The notes: generated by a model from the letters alone, not told the origin. A stretch of DNA of 64,000 nt from an uncultured bacterium (GCA_905216145.1 CAJMST010000001.1:1-64000), one strand, 5' to 3'. Shown: positions 1-10,821, numbered from the stretch's first letter. A program made the numbers and translations.

Positions 1-56
1 CGGGTGGTTTCTGATGCGGCGCGCTGCGCGCCCCGCACAGGCTAAAGCCCGTAATA

Positions 57-91
57 AAAGCCGAGGCCTCGTGTTGAGACCTCGGCTTTTT
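57..91. terminator. bidirectional intrinsic terminator
   Basis: An 11-bp perfect stem (AAAAGCCGAGG against CCTCGGCTTTT) with a 12-nt loop has A-runs on the left and T-runs on the right, so it can end transcription on both strands. It lies about 33 bp past the stop of the minus-strand amidohydrolase gene. Confidence 0.8.
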
Positions 92-124
92 GTATGCGGC
101 AACGGAGCTGTCCCTTTGTCTCAT

Positions 125-1495
125 CTACGCCACGCCATCGCGGGCAAGCTCCTCGGCCAACGCCTCGGCAGGCATGGCCATAATCGCGTCGAGCTCGGCG
201 TCCACCTCGGGAATACGCTTCACCTTGAGCTTGCGCACCAGATCACCGCGACACATCACGTGCGTCGGCTCACGCAGTGCGCACAGGTCATCGAGCGGGT
301 TCTCGCGCGTCACCAGGATATCGGCGGCCTTGCCGCACTCGATTGTGCCGGTCTCGCCGCCCAGCTCCAGCAGCTCGGCATTGACCTGCGTGGCCGTATG
401 CAGTGCGAAGGCGTTGCTCACGCCGACATACTTGGCAAAATAGGCCACCTCACGCCACATGTCGTACTGCGTCACGAACGGGCAGCTCGAGTCCGTGCCA
501 AGGCCCACCTTAACGCCAGCTTCCAGTGCGGCACGGGCGCTCTCGATGATGCCCGAGCACACGATGTCGCCGTTCTTCTTTTGTGTATCGGTCGAATGGG
601 TCTTTTCCGGGTCGAGCAACACAAACGGCAGCGCCGGGCTGATAGTGCAGGTCACACTCGGAGCACGCCCCTCGAGCTGCGTGCCCGCGGCGCCACGGTA
701 CAGCTCCAAGATCTCGGGTGTCAACGGAGCGCCGTGCTCAATCGTGTCAACGCCGGCCTCAAGCGCGGCCTTCACGCCCTCGGTACTCTCGACATGGGCC
801 ATAACCGGAAGGCCCATATCGTGCGCCGCCTTGCATGCCGCCGTGGCAACCTCCACCGGCATACGCAGCACGCCCGGCTCGCCCACCTCGGTCGCATCGA
901 ATACGCCACCCGTTACGAACAGCTTAATGACGTCGGCACCGCGCACATACAGGTCGCGCACCTGTTCGGCTGCCTCGGCGGGACTGTTTGCCACCTGGGC
1001 GAACAAGCCCGCACCATGGCCGCCCGGAACCGTGACGCCCGTTCCCGGCGCCACCAGGCGAGGACCTTGATACTTGCCGGCATCGATAGCATCGCGCACG
1101 GCAAGATCGGCAAACAGCGGGTCGCCCGCGCCGCGCACCGTGGTCACACCACTTGCCAGCTGTTGTTGGGCGCTGCCCTTAAGAATATGGCGCACGATGG
1201 CGCGCCCCACGGGATTATCGAGCTTCTTCATCAGCGCGCCCGCATCGCCCGCCGAAACCGGCTTGCCCGAACCGCACAGATGCACATGCATATTGATGAG
1301 GCCTGGCATGAGATACGCACCTGCCAGGTCGATAACCTCGGCACCCGCAGGCGCCTGCGCCACAGCACTCGGCCCCATCCACGTGATGACACCGCGCTCA
1401 ACGGCCACAGCCATATCGGGCTGCGGCTCCATATGCTCCGAGCCATCCAAGACGGTCGCATTGATAAACAACGTGGAACGATCGGCAGACGCCAT
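125..1495 (-). CDS. amidohydrolase family protein (imidazolonepropionase-like)
   Basis: About 456-residue metal-dependent hydrolase of the amidohydrolase superfamily, probably cytoplasmic. It has the family layout: an N-terminal beta-sandwich start (FINATVLDG), the metal-binding motif LINMHVHLCGSG after the usual PGLIN turn, later histidines in VMAHVES and IEHGAP, the aspartate in GLGTDSSCPF, and a C-terminal AADILVTRENPLDDL strand returning to the sandwich. The substrate cannot be read from sequence; relatives act on cyclic amides, ureas or dipeptides. I chose the ATG at 1495 because GGGGAGGAG lies 5-6 nt upstream; an in-frame start at 1549 lacks such a site. It stands alone, with the terminator at 57-91 behind it and a palindrome array upstream. 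Confidence 0.85.
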   Translation of the reverse strand: MASADRSTLFINATVLDGSEHMEPQPDMAVAVERGVITWMGPSAVAQAPAGAEVIDLAGAYLMPGLINMHVHLCGSGKPVSAGDAGALMKKLDNPVGRAIVRHILKGSAQQQLASGVTTVRGAGDPLFADLAVRDAIDAGKYQGPRLVAPGTGVTVPGGHGAGLFAQVANSPAEAAEQVRDLYVRGADVIKLFVTGGVFDATEVGEPGVLRMPVEVATAACKAAHDMGLPVMAHVESTEGVKAALEAGVDTIEHGAPLTPEILELYRGAAGTQLEGRAPSVTCTISPALPFVLLDPEKTHSTDTQKKNGDIVCSGIIESARAALEAGVKVGLGTDSSCPFVTQYDMWREVAYFAKYVGVSNAFALHTATQVNAELLELGGETGTIECGKAADILVTRENPLDDLCALREPTHVMCRGDLVRKLKVKRIPEVDAELDAIMAMPAEALAEELARDGVA

Positions 1496-1649
1496 ATCGA
1501 GCTCCTCCCCCTCAGAAAACTTCAACATTTGTCCATTATCACCTAGCACGGCGGGATCTCTGCGGACATATCGGTTAACGGAGAAAAGAGGGGAATGTGA
1601 GGGAGAGCGGGAGTCGATGCGGCCCTTCCCCTGCGGTGCCTACAAAACA

Positions 1650-1947
1650 TCTCAATCTGTAACAGGAGAACCGTCTTTGAGCCTCCAGATGTTACAGAAC
1701 AAGATCTTTCGGTCGCATACCCACCCTTTATCTCAATCTGTAACAGATAGACCGGTTTTTAGCCGCTAGATGTTACAGATTGAGATCTTTTGGCAGCAGT
1801 CCAACCCTTTGTCTCAATCTGTAACAGGTAGACCGTATTTTGACAGCCAGATGTTACAGATTGAGACATTCGGTCGAGGCCGCACTTGTTCATCTCAATC
1901 TGTAACAGTTACGGCCCCAAACGGCCTCCAGATGTTACAGATCGAGA
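1650..1947. repeat. palindrome array 1: four 55-bp hairpin units, exact 81-bp period
   Basis: Units lie at 1650-1704, 1731-1785, 1812-1866 and 1893-1947, so starts are exactly 81 bp apart. Each has a 15-nt left arm TCTCAATCTGTAACA, a loop of about 25 nt usually containing ACCG or CGGC, and a right arm TGTTACAGATTGAGA or a variant. The 26-nt spacers are also related (CATTCGGTCG, TTTGGCAGCAGTCCAACC). Unit 1 has a degenerate right arm (AGAACAAGA). The array ends 9 bp before the stop codon of the nuclease-like gene and accounts for most of the space between 1496 and 1956. Confidence 0.95.
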
Positions 1948-1956
1948 CAGACCCTC

Positions 1957-2994
1957 TCAGCGCCCGTACCACTGACGTCTCCATTCCTTAGCCAGATCAG
2001 CCCGCTGCGGAATACCCGCCAGTCTCATCTTCTCGACCAGTTTCACCGGATTCTTGAGCTCATCGAACGTAAACCGAAGCACCTTATGCCCGAGCATTGT
2101 CAGATGGGATTCCCGCTGACGCTCCGCAACAGACGGATCGATCGGCTCCCGGCCCTCGCCGGTCTGCAGCGTATACTTTCCCTTTCCGTCGAGCTCGCCG
2201 ATCACGCACGTTCCATCCTCGAGCTTCCAGAAATAGTCGACGCGAAACACACGAGTCGGATCGAGCGGATCATGAAACTCCACCTGCAACTGCGGCACCG
2301 GAAAGCCGTACGCGATGAAGAACGCCCGGAAGCGAGACTCGCCGCCGTTTTCGGACAGTCCGTCCGCATACGACGCGATCACCTGCGCCCTGCGATACCC
2401 TCGCCTGCCTTCGCAATCGGCACGGAGGCACTCGCAAAGGTCCTCGCGCGATACGCCCTTCGCCCGAAGCGCCGAATCGGCAATCGCCAACCCATACGAA
2501 AACGGCGCGCGCAGCAGACAGTCCTCCACCGTGTGCCAAAACGGCGTCACCCACACGCCATCAACACGCTCGAGCGCACCCGCCATCTGCGGACGCAACA
2601 ACCTACACCCGCCGCTCAACGCCACCGAGCAACCCGTCTTAACAAGAAATCGCGGCCCGAGCAAATCGTTCGGCACCTCCAAGCCCCACAAAAGCGCCGC
2701 GTCATAGCCCCAAAACGCCCAATCGGGATGAAACTTCGCAAGCCCCTTGATGGTCCGCAATGCCCGCTCCGACGTCGTCAACAAATCCCAATCATGTTGA
2801 AAGCAGAACAGATGCGGCTCGGGCTCCGCGATATCATCGGTCCCCACATGGCGCCGCAGCCACATGAGCTCGGCATTGTCGTGGGTTACAAGCAGCGTAC
2901 CTTGCTCCCCTGCCTCCGTGAGCCGCGCGAGCATCCTGTTTCGTGCCAATGTGTAACGAGTCGCATGTTTATGCTTGCAGACGGTACTGGGCAT
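1957..2994 (-). CDS. DUF559/AbiEi-like protein, probable PD-(D/E)XK nuclease fold
   Basis: About 345 residues. The last ~130 residues resemble the Vsr/DUF559 endonuclease fold: an early acidic residue in GGESRFRAFFIAYGFPVPQ, then FRVDYFWKLEDG followed by IGELDGKGKY (D...ExK-like), and a final strand GHKVLRFTFDEL after an arginine-rich helix. The N-terminal part resembles the winged-helix/linker region of proteins often annotated as AbiEi-family antitoxin-domain proteins; this is recalled family knowledge and not a search result. No AbiEii-type partner is adjacent. The start is uncertain: 2994 has GGTGG 8 nt upstream, while 3000, 3027 and 3081 are in frame and 3081 lies inside the upstream palindrome array. 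The gene sits exactly between two related arrays. Function is inferred from fold only. Confidence 0.6.
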   Translation of the reverse strand: MPSTVCKHKHATRYTLARNRMLARLTEAGEQGTLLVTHDNAELMWLRRHVGTDDIAEPEPHLFCFQHDWDLLTTSERALRTIKGLAKFHPDWAFWGYDAALLWGLEVPNDLLGPRFLVKTGCSVALSGGCRLLRPQMAGALERVDGVWVTPFWHTVEDCLLRAPFSYGLAIADSALRAKGVSREDLCECLRADCEGRRGYRRAQVIASYADGLSENGGESRFRAFFIAYGFPVPQLQVEFHDPLDPTRVFRVDYFWKLEDGTCVIGELDGKGKYTLQTGEGREPIDPSVAERQRESHLTMLGHKVLRFTFDELKNPVKLVEKMRLAGIPQRADLAKEWRRQWYGR

Positions 2995-3054
2995 TTTCAT
3001 CACCACCACATCAGACAAACGAACCATTGTCTCTGTTGCCCGCCGCACCAAACA

Positions 3055-3350
3055 TCTCATTCTGTAACAGGAAAACGGCATTTGAGCCTCCAGATGTTAC
3101 AGAACGAGATCATTCGGCAGCGGTCCAACCCTTTGTCTCAATCTGTAACAGGCAGACCGGTTTTTAGCAGCTAGATGTTACAGATTGAGATAATTCATCG
3201 ACAGCCAACCTTCCGTCTCGATCTGTAACAGCTACAAGCCCAAACTGCCTCCAGATGTTACAGATCGAGACATTCGGGAACCACGCGCCCGTCAATCTCG
3301 ATCTGTAACAGGTAGACCGTGTTTTGACAGCCAGATGTTACAGATCGAGA
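3055..3350. repeat. palindrome array 2: four 55-bp hairpin units, 80-81-bp period
   Basis: Units lie at 3055-3109, 3136-3190, 3216-3270 and 3296-3350. Arms are TCTCATTCTGTAACA or TCTCGATCTGTAACA on the left, paired with TGTTACAGAACGAGA or TGTTACAGATCGAGA on the right. In units 3 and 4 the A-to-G change in the left arm is matched by T-to-C in the right, so pairing is kept. Units 1 and 2 resemble units 1 and 2 of the array at 1650; unit 4 resembles unit 3 there, and unit 3 resembles unit 4. It fills the gap between the nuclease-like gene and the stop of the next gene (3373). Confidence 0.95.
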
Positions 3351-3372
3351 CAAACCGGCAGCGGCCCCACCC

Positions 3373-4080
3373 CTACTCCCACTCCTGCTCGTAGATATTG
3401 AGCGACTTCACATATCGTCCCTGGGCCCCCATGATGTCGCGGACCAGACGCAAAAAGAAGCTGATGCGCGAGGTGTCAAAACCGTCCTGCAGGTCCTCCG
3501 GATGTACCGCACCCGGCCCATCAACCGCCGTGTCGCTCAGGCGCGCAATGTCGTAGAGGTAGAGCTGCCCCGCTGTCAGCCAAACATCGTCGACACACGC
3601 GAGGCGCACCGCAATCGCGCCGTCGCTCCAATGCTCCTTTTGCACGATATGCGGGTCGTAGACATCAAAGCGATGGTCGGTGCGCGTATCCTTCAGCGCA
3701 ACCATGCCGTTCGCAGGATCCTTGTCCAAAATGCCAAAGCGCGAAAAGTACTGCGTATCGCGCACCTGCTTAAGTCGCTCGAGCGAAGCGGGCGAAATTG
3801 ACGCTGGTGGCTCGTCAACATACAGTTCGAGCAGCGTCGCGCCATGGCGATAGGGGCGCTCAAACAACAGCCAATCGGTAAACGCCATGTTATAGGCCAT
3901 GATTTCGTTTTGCGAGGGCTCGGCGCAATAGCTGAGCCACGGATCGACAATGATCTCGAACTGCTCGCGCGCCGACTCCAGGAATTGAAACTTCCGCAGC
4001 ATCCAAAAATGGGCCATGTCGGCAATATCGTTGCCGACAGCTTCGACCAGCTGCGCTCGGTCAAAAACATGATCAGTCAT
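3373..4080 (-). CDS. conserved protein of unknown function
   Basis: A 235-residue, acidic, apparently soluble protein with no signal peptide, membrane segment or motif I recognise. It is rich in aromatic residues (MAHFWMLRKFQFLE, YNMAFTDWLLFERPYRHG, SFFLRLVRDIMG). The ATG at 4080 is well supported by GAGGAGG 7 nt upstream. It begins next to a long non-coding stretch and ends 23 bp before palindrome array 2, so it is probably a single-gene transcript whose 3' end runs into the array. No function is proposed. Confidence 0.7.
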   Translation of the reverse strand: MTDHVFDRAQLVEAVGNDIADMAHFWMLRKFQFLESAREQFEIIVDPWLSYCAEPSQNEIMAYNMAFTDWLLFERPYRHGATLLELYVDEPPASISPASLERLKQVRDTQYFSRFGILDKDPANGMVALKDTRTDHRFDVYDPHIVQKEHWSDGAIAVRLACVDDVWLTAGQLYLYDIARLSDTAVDGPGAVHPEDLQDGFDTSRISFFLRLVRDIMGAQGRYVKSLNIYEQEWE

Positions 4081-4375
4081 GGCATCCTCCTCAAACTGAT
4101 GGACCTCAATTTGAGCTTACGAGGAGGGCGGACGACCACAGTCAGCACAGGCAAAATGGGCCTCCGGCTGCAAACCAGATGCTGACCAAACACTTGACGG
4201 AACACTTGACCGAACGAACGTACTACAAAGAAACCGCAGGTAGATATAGACAGCAAGCCCGCCATTTTGAGCCAAGCGCCCGCTGGCACCACAGAAACAG
4301 CAGAACGCCACAACCGCAAACGCCGACGAATGAACACTCGCACGTCGACAAATGAACAGGCGCCCTGCAAAGAGT
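4081..4375. other. intergenic stretch, no gene seen
   Basis: About 295 bp between the unknown gene and the repeat/terminator behind gltD. Open frames here are short, overlap one another and have no convincing start sites. It must hold the promoter of the gene at 3373-4080, but I cannot place it with confidence. Confidence 0.4.
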
Positions 4376-4441
4376 GTCCCCAACGACTAGACAAAAAAGA
4401 ACGTCCCCAATGACCAATGACTAGTCGTTGGGGACGTTCTT
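4376..4441 (-). terminator. gltBD terminator built from a dispersed repeat with two competing left arms
   Basis: Read leftwards after the gltD stop, a 14-bp perfect stem (4428-4441 with 4397-4410; AAGAACGTCCCCAA) is followed by a run of six T, a clear intrinsic terminator. A second segment, 4376-4390, is perfectly complementary over 15 bp to 4421-4435, so it could pair with the same right arm instead. The GGGGACGTTCTT core recurs near 48.6 kb and in related form near 47.6 and 50.7 kb. Confidence 0.75.
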
Positions 4442-4452
4442 AAATGACTACT

Positions 4453-5934
<1,482 letters not shown>

Positions 5935-5939
5935 GGCAC

Positions 5940-8900
5940 TTACGCCTCCTTCTTGGTCGAAGCAACAGAGCTGGCAGCCACGGACGCAGCACCCGCAGCA
6001 CCGCCCGCCACATCAAAGCGAGCGACATCGGCGGCGTCGGCGCGACCGGTCACAATGTCAAACGCCAACTCCTCTGCCTGCGCATGCGTCTTGCCGGCAG
6101 CCTCGCCCGCGGCGACAATCGCCAGCACGCGCTCGTACTCGGTCGGAATGACCTTCACAAAGTGCTTGCTCATCGTCTCAAAGCTGTAGAGCAGCTTAAT
6201 ACCGCGCGGGCTCTGCGTCGCGTCCACGTGCTCCTGGATGAGCTCGCGAATCTGCGCCAGCTCGCCGGCCGTCGGGGCCTTGAGCTCCACGCTCTCGTGG
6301 TTCACACGGGCATCAAGCGTGCCGTACTGATCGAAGACATAAGCCACGCCACCAGTCATACCGGCGGCGAAGTTTTGTCCAACCTCGCCCAGGATGAGCG
6401 CCAGACCGCCCGTCATGTACTCGCAGCCATGGTTTCCGCAGCCCTCGACCACCACGGTGGCACCGGAGTTGCGTACGCCAAAGCGCTGGCCTGCCAGGCC
6501 GTTAATGAAGCCGCGGCCGCTCGTGGCGCCAAAGAACGCAACGTTGCCCACGATGATGTTCTCATCGAACTTGTAGGTCGCATGCGGGTTGGGGCGCACC
6601 GACACCTCGCCGCCCGAAAGGCCCTTGCCAAAGTAGTCGTTGGCGTCGCCGCACACGTTGAGCGTAATGCCGCGCGGCAGGAAGGCGCCAAAGCTCTGAC
6701 CGGCCGAACCATCGCAATCGATGGTGATGGAGCCGGCGGGCAGGCCCTCGGGATGCGCCTTGGTCACCGCGTTGCCCAAAATGGTGCCCACGCAGCGGTT
6801 GACGTTGGCGATATCGGCGCGGAAGCGAATCGGACGCAGGTGCGCACGGGCATCGGCCGTATAGGGCACAAACAGCGTGGAGTCGAGCGTCTTGTCGAGC
6901 TCGCTGTCCGCAGCCATCTGGGGCAGGAAGTGACGGCCGTCGGCGCCCGGAATGTGGGCACCGAACTCGCAGGTCGCGCTCGCCAGGACGGGCGACAGAT
7001 CGAGCAGGTTTGCCTTGCGGTTGCCCGGCACCTCGATCTGGCGCAGGCACTCGGGATGGCCGACCATCTCGTCGATGGTGCGGAAGCCCAGGCTCGCCAT
7101 GACCTCGCGCAGTTGCTCGGCAACAAAGAGCATAAAGTGCTCAACGTGCTCGGGCTTGCCGCGGAAGCCGTGACGCAGGCGGCAGTTTTGCGTGGCGATG
7201 CCGGCCGGGCAGGTATCCTGCTGGCAGTCGCGCTGCATGAGGCAGCCCATGGAGATGAGCGGCATGGTCGCAAAGCCAAACTCCTCGGCTCCCAGCAAGC
7301 AGGCGACGGCAACATCGGTGCCGTCCATGAGCTTGCCATCGGCCTCAAGCACCACGCGGGAGCGCAGGCCGTTTTGCAGCAGCGTCTGCTGGGCCTCGGC
7401 AAGGCCAAGCTCCAGCGGCAGACCGGCGTGCCAGATCGAATCGCGCGCAGCAGCACCCGAGCCGCCATTGTGGCCGCTGATCAAGATCTTGTCGGCAGCG
7501 CCCTTGGCCACGCCGGTGGCGATGGTGCCGACGCCGGCCTCGCTGACCAGCTTGACCGACACGCGTGCGCCGGGATTGGCGTTCTTAAGATCGAAGATCA
7601 GCTCTGCCAGGTCCTCGATGGAGTAAATATCGTGGTGAGGCGGAGGCGAGATCAGGCCGATGCCGGGCGTGGACTGACGGACCTCGGCAATCCAGGGATA
7701 GACCTTCTTGCCGGGCAGGTGGCCGCCCTCGCCGGGCTTGGCGCCCTGGGCCATCTTGATCTGAATCTCGAAGGCGCTGCACAGGTAGCGGCTCGTCACG
7801 CCAAAGCGCGCGCTTGCCACCTGCTTGATGGCGGAGTTCTTGGAGTCACCGTTAGCCAGCGGGGTCTCGCGGCGCGGGTCCTCGCCGCCCTCGCCGGAGT
7901 TGGAACGGCCATGCAGGCGGTTCATGGCGATGGCCATGCACTCGTGTGCTTCCTTGCTGATGGAGCCGTACGACATGGCGCCGGTGTTAAAGCGGCGGAC
8001 GATGTTGAGCGCGGGCTCGACCTCGTCGAGTGCCATCGGAGTGCGGCCGCTGGCATCAAAGTCCAGCAGGTCGCGCAGGCGCACGGCACGGCCGGTGCGG
8101 TGCAGGCGGGCGCTGTACTCCTTAAAGGTGTCGTAGCTGTCCTCACGGCAGGCGGTCTGCAGCAAGTAGACAGTCTGCGGATCGATGAGGTGATCCTCGC
8201 CGCCGAGCGGGCGCCACTTGGTCAGGCCCAACGTGGGCAGCTGATCGGGAGCCGGGCTCTTAAGGATAGCGAGCGCGGCGTCATAGCGCTCATTTTGCTC
8301 GCGTTCGACGTCCTCGACACCCATACCGCCCACACGGCTCACCGTGCCGGCAAAATACGTATCGACGAACTCGGTGGTAAAGCCCACGGCCTCGAAGATC
8401 TGCGCGGAGTGGTAGCTCTGCACCGTGGAGATGCCCATCTTGGACATGATGGAGACGATGCCCGCCGTCGCTGCCTTGTTGTAGTTGTCGATGCCCTGCT
8501 CGGCCGTCACGTCCAGGTCGCCGCGTGCCGCCAGATCGCGGATGCACGCATGCGCGTTGTACGGGTAGATGCCGCTCGCGGAGTAGCCCACCAGCGCCGC
8601 AAAGTCGTGCGGGGACACGGCATCGCCGCACTCCACCACGATGTCGGCAAAGGTACGCACGCCGGCGCGGATCAGGTGGTTGTGGACGCAGCCCACGGCG
8701 AGCAGCGACGGCACGGGTACCTCGCCCGCGGCAGCACGGTCGCTCAGCACCACGATGTTCACGCCATCGCGAACCGCGGCCTCAACGTCCTCGGCAAGTT
8801 GCTTAAGCGCAGCCTGCAGCGCGCCCTCACCCGCGTCGCGGCGGTACACGGCACGGAACCGGCGGGTCTTAAAGCCAACACGGTCAATCGCGCAAATGCG

Positions 8901-10637
8901 GTCGAACTCCTCCTCGCTCAGCAGCGGGCGCTCCAGGCGCACCAGCTGGCAGGTCGTACGGGAGTCCTCGAGCAGGTTTCCGTGGTTGCCCAGGTAGAGC
9001 GTGGTCGAGGTGACCATATGCTCGCGAAGGGCATCGATGGGCGGGTTCGTGACCTGAGCGAACAGCTGATAGAAGTAGTCAAAGAACGAACGCGTCTTCT
9101 TGGACAGGCAGGCCAGCGGCGCGTCGATGCCCATCGAGGCGAGCGGCGCCTTGCCCTGCTGGGCCATGGGACGCACGACCTCGTCAACATCATCCCAGTG
9201 ATACCCGAGCTTGGCCATGCGCACGGCGGCGGGCACCTCGGCGTCCTCGGCGGGCGTTGCCGCGGCAGGCCTATCGAGCGCGTCGACGGTCAGCGTCTCC
9301 TCGGCAATCCAATCACGGTAGGGCTTTTCCTTGGCGTAACGTGCGCGCAGCTCTTCGTTGTAGATGACGCGCCCGCGGGCAAAGTCGACCTCGAGCATCT
9401 GGCCCGGCCCCAGACAGCCGCTCGTCAGGATGTTCTCGGGGCTCACCTCGATGGTGCCCACCTCGCTTGCCAGCATAAAGCGACCGTCGCGCGTCACATA
9501 GTAGCGGGCGGGACGCAGACCGTTACGGTCGAGGGCGGCGCCCAGGGTGCGACCGTCGGTAAAGGCGATGGCCGCCGGGCCGTCCCACGGCTCCATGAGC
9601 ATGGACTGGTAAGCGTCGTAGGCGCGGCGCTCCTCGCTCAGGCTGTCGTTGTGGTCCCACGGCTCGGGCAGCAACATGGACGCGGCACGCGTAAGCGGGC
9701 GACCGTTCATGACCAAAAACTCAAGCACGTTGTCCAGAATCGCGGAATCGGAGCCCTCGCGGTTGATGATGGGCATCACGCGCTCAAGATCGTGCTGTAG
9801 CACGGGGCTGTACAGGTTAGGCTCGCGGGCGCGGATCCAGTTGACGTTACCCTTGAGGGTGTTGATCTCACCGTTGTGGATGATAAAGCGGTTGGGGTGC
9901 GCGCGCTCCCAGCTGGGCGTGGTGTTGGTGGAGTAACGCGAGTGGACGAGCGCTACGGCCGTCTTGACGGCGGCGTCGTTGAGGTCGATGAAAAAGCGGC
10001 GCATCTGCGTGGCCACAAGCATGCCCTTGTACACGATAGTGCGCGAGCTCATGGAGCACACATAGAAAATCTTGTCGCGCAAGGCGAACTCGGCGTCGGC
10101 CTTCTTCTCGATGGTGCGGCGGCACACGTACAGGCGACGCTCAAAGGCATCGCCGGCGGGCGTGTCGTCGGGGCGGCCCAGGAAGGCCTGCAGGATGGTA
10201 GGCATGCAGGCGCGGGCCGTCTCGCCCAGGTCGTGCGGGTCGACCGGTACCTCGCGCCAAAAGAGCAGCGGCACGCCAGCCTCGGCGCAGCCCTCCTCAA
10301 ACACGCGGCGGGCATCCTCTACGCCCTTGTCGTCCTGCGGGAAGAACAGCATGGCCACGCCATAGTCGCCCTCTGCCGGCAGAATCTGGCCACACTTTTG
10401 AGCCTCTTTACGGAAAAAGTGATGCGGAACCTGGAACAAGATGCCAGCGCCGTCGCCGGTGTTCTTCTCGAGTCCCGTGCCGCCGCGGTGCTCCAAGTTG
10501 ACCAGAATGGACAGCGCATCGTCCAGAATCTGGTGATGGCGCTCACCGTTGATATCGGCAAGCGCGCCGATGCCACATGCATCGTGATCGAATTCGGGGC
10601 GATAAAGGCCCTGCTGCTGAGCGGAATCTGCCTGCAT
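5940..10637 (-). CDS. gltB: glutamate synthase (NADPH) large subunit
   Basis: 1565 residues, typical length for the alpha subunit. The N-terminal class II glutamine amidotransferase domain begins at Cys21 (HDACGIG) after a 20-residue propeptide expected to be removed. The central and FMN-binding synthase domains contain SGHNGGSGAAARDSIWHAG near residue 1050 and a 3Fe-4S cysteine set in CLMQRDCQQDTCPAGIATQ near 1130. The C-terminal GXGXG beta-helix domain shows repeated glycines (GDANDYFGKGLSGGEVSV). The protein ends in an alanine-rich tail of about 25 residues (GGAAGAASVAASSVAS) not needed by the fold. The start is supported by GGGGAGGATCG before ATG. It is the first gene of gltBD. Confidence 0.98.
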   Translation of the reverse strand: MQADSAQQQGLYRPEFDHDACGIGALADINGERHHQILDDALSILVNLEHRGGTGLEKNTGDGAGILFQVPHHFFRKEAQKCGQILPAEGDYGVAMLFFPQDDKGVEDARRVFEEGCAEAGVPLLFWREVPVDPHDLGETARACMPTILQAFLGRPDDTPAGDAFERRLYVCRRTIEKKADAEFALRDKIFYVCSMSSRTIVYKGMLVATQMRRFFIDLNDAAVKTAVALVHSRYSTNTTPSWERAHPNRFIIHNGEINTLKGNVNWIRAREPNLYSPVLQHDLERVMPIINREGSDSAILDNVLEFLVMNGRPLTRAASMLLPEPWDHNDSLSEERRAYDAYQSMLMEPWDGPAAIAFTDGRTLGAALDRNGLRPARYYVTRDGRFMLASEVGTIEVSPENILTSGCLGPGQMLEVDFARGRVIYNEELRARYAKEKPYRDWIAEETLTVDALDRPAAATPAEDAEVPAAVRMAKLGYHWDDVDEVVRPMAQQGKAPLASMGIDAPLACLSKKTRSFFDYFYQLFAQVTNPPIDALREHMVTSTTLYLGNHGNLLEDSRTTCQLVRLERPLLSEEEFDRICAIDRVGFKTRRFRAVYRRDAGEGALQAALKQLAEDVEAAVRDGVNIVVLSDRAAAGEVPVPSLLAVGCVHNHLIRAGVRTFADIVVECGDAVSPHDFAALVGYSASGIYPYNAHACIRDLAARGDLDVTAEQGIDNYNKAATAGIVSIMSKMGISTVQSYHSAQIFEAVGFTTEFVDTYFAGTVSRVGGMGVEDVEREQNERYDAALAILKSPAPDQLPTLGLTKWRPLGGEDHLIDPQTVYLLQTACREDSYDTFKEYSARLHRTGRAVRLRDLLDFDASGRTPMALDEVEPALNIVRRFNTGAMSYGSISKEAHECMAIAMNRLHGRSNSGEGGEDPRRETPLANGDSKNSAIKQVASARFGVTSRYLCSAFEIQIKMAQGAKPGEGGHLPGKKVYPWIAEVRQSTPGIGLISPPPHHDIYSIEDLAELIFDLKNANPGARVSVKLVSEAGVGTIATGVAKGAADKILISGHNGGSGAAARDSIWHAGLPLELGLAEAQQTLLQNGLRSRVVLEADGKLMDGTDVAVACLLGAEEFGFATMPLISMGCLMQRDCQQDTCPAGIATQNCRLRHGFRGKPEHVEHFMLFVAEQLREVMASLGFRTIDEMVGHPECLRQIEVPGNRKANLLDLSPVLASATCEFGAHIPGADGRHFLPQMAADSELDKTLDSTLFVPYTADARAHLRPIRFRADIANVNRCVGTILGNAVTKAHPEGLPAGSITIDCDGSAGQSFGAFLPRGITLNVCGDANDYFGKGLSGGEVSVRPNPHATYKFDENIIVGNVAFFGATSGRGFINGLAGQRFGVRNSGATVVVEGCGNHGCEYMTGGLALILGEVGQNFAAGMTGGVAYVFDQYGTLDARVNHESVELKAPTAGELAQIRELIQEHVDATQSPRGIKLLYSFETMSKHFVKVIPTEYERVLAIVAAGEAAGKTHAQAEELAFDIVTGRADAADVARFDVAGGAAGAASVAASSVASTKKEA

Positions 10638-10821
10638 CGCGATCCTCCCCTAGGTGTTAGACAGTCAGTTGAATAGGCATACTAGGAGCATCGCCGGCCC
10701 GTTGTGTTTCCCGCCCGTTTCGAAACAATCGCGTAACGCACGCCCTACAAGTGGACACCGCCGACCTCAAGGGCGACAACATAGGCCCCAAGTTCGGCCT
10801 GCAAACTCACCTCTTCAAACA
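10638..10821. other. divergent intergenic region upstream of gltB
   Basis: Together with the repeat at 10822 this forms a ~380-bp gap between the divergently read gltB and gpmA. It must contain the gltB promoter, but no consensus -35/-10 pair stands out. No open frame with a ribosome binding site is present. Confidence 0.4.

Noticed and set aside
14..1546. 510-codon plus-strand open frame
   Set aside because: Antisense to the amidohydrolase; Arg/His-rich shadow composition and it runs through a terminator.
1650..3350. CRISPR array
   Set aside because: The repeats are palindromes of 55 bp, the spacers are related to one another, the period is 80-81 bp, and no cas gene is in the window.
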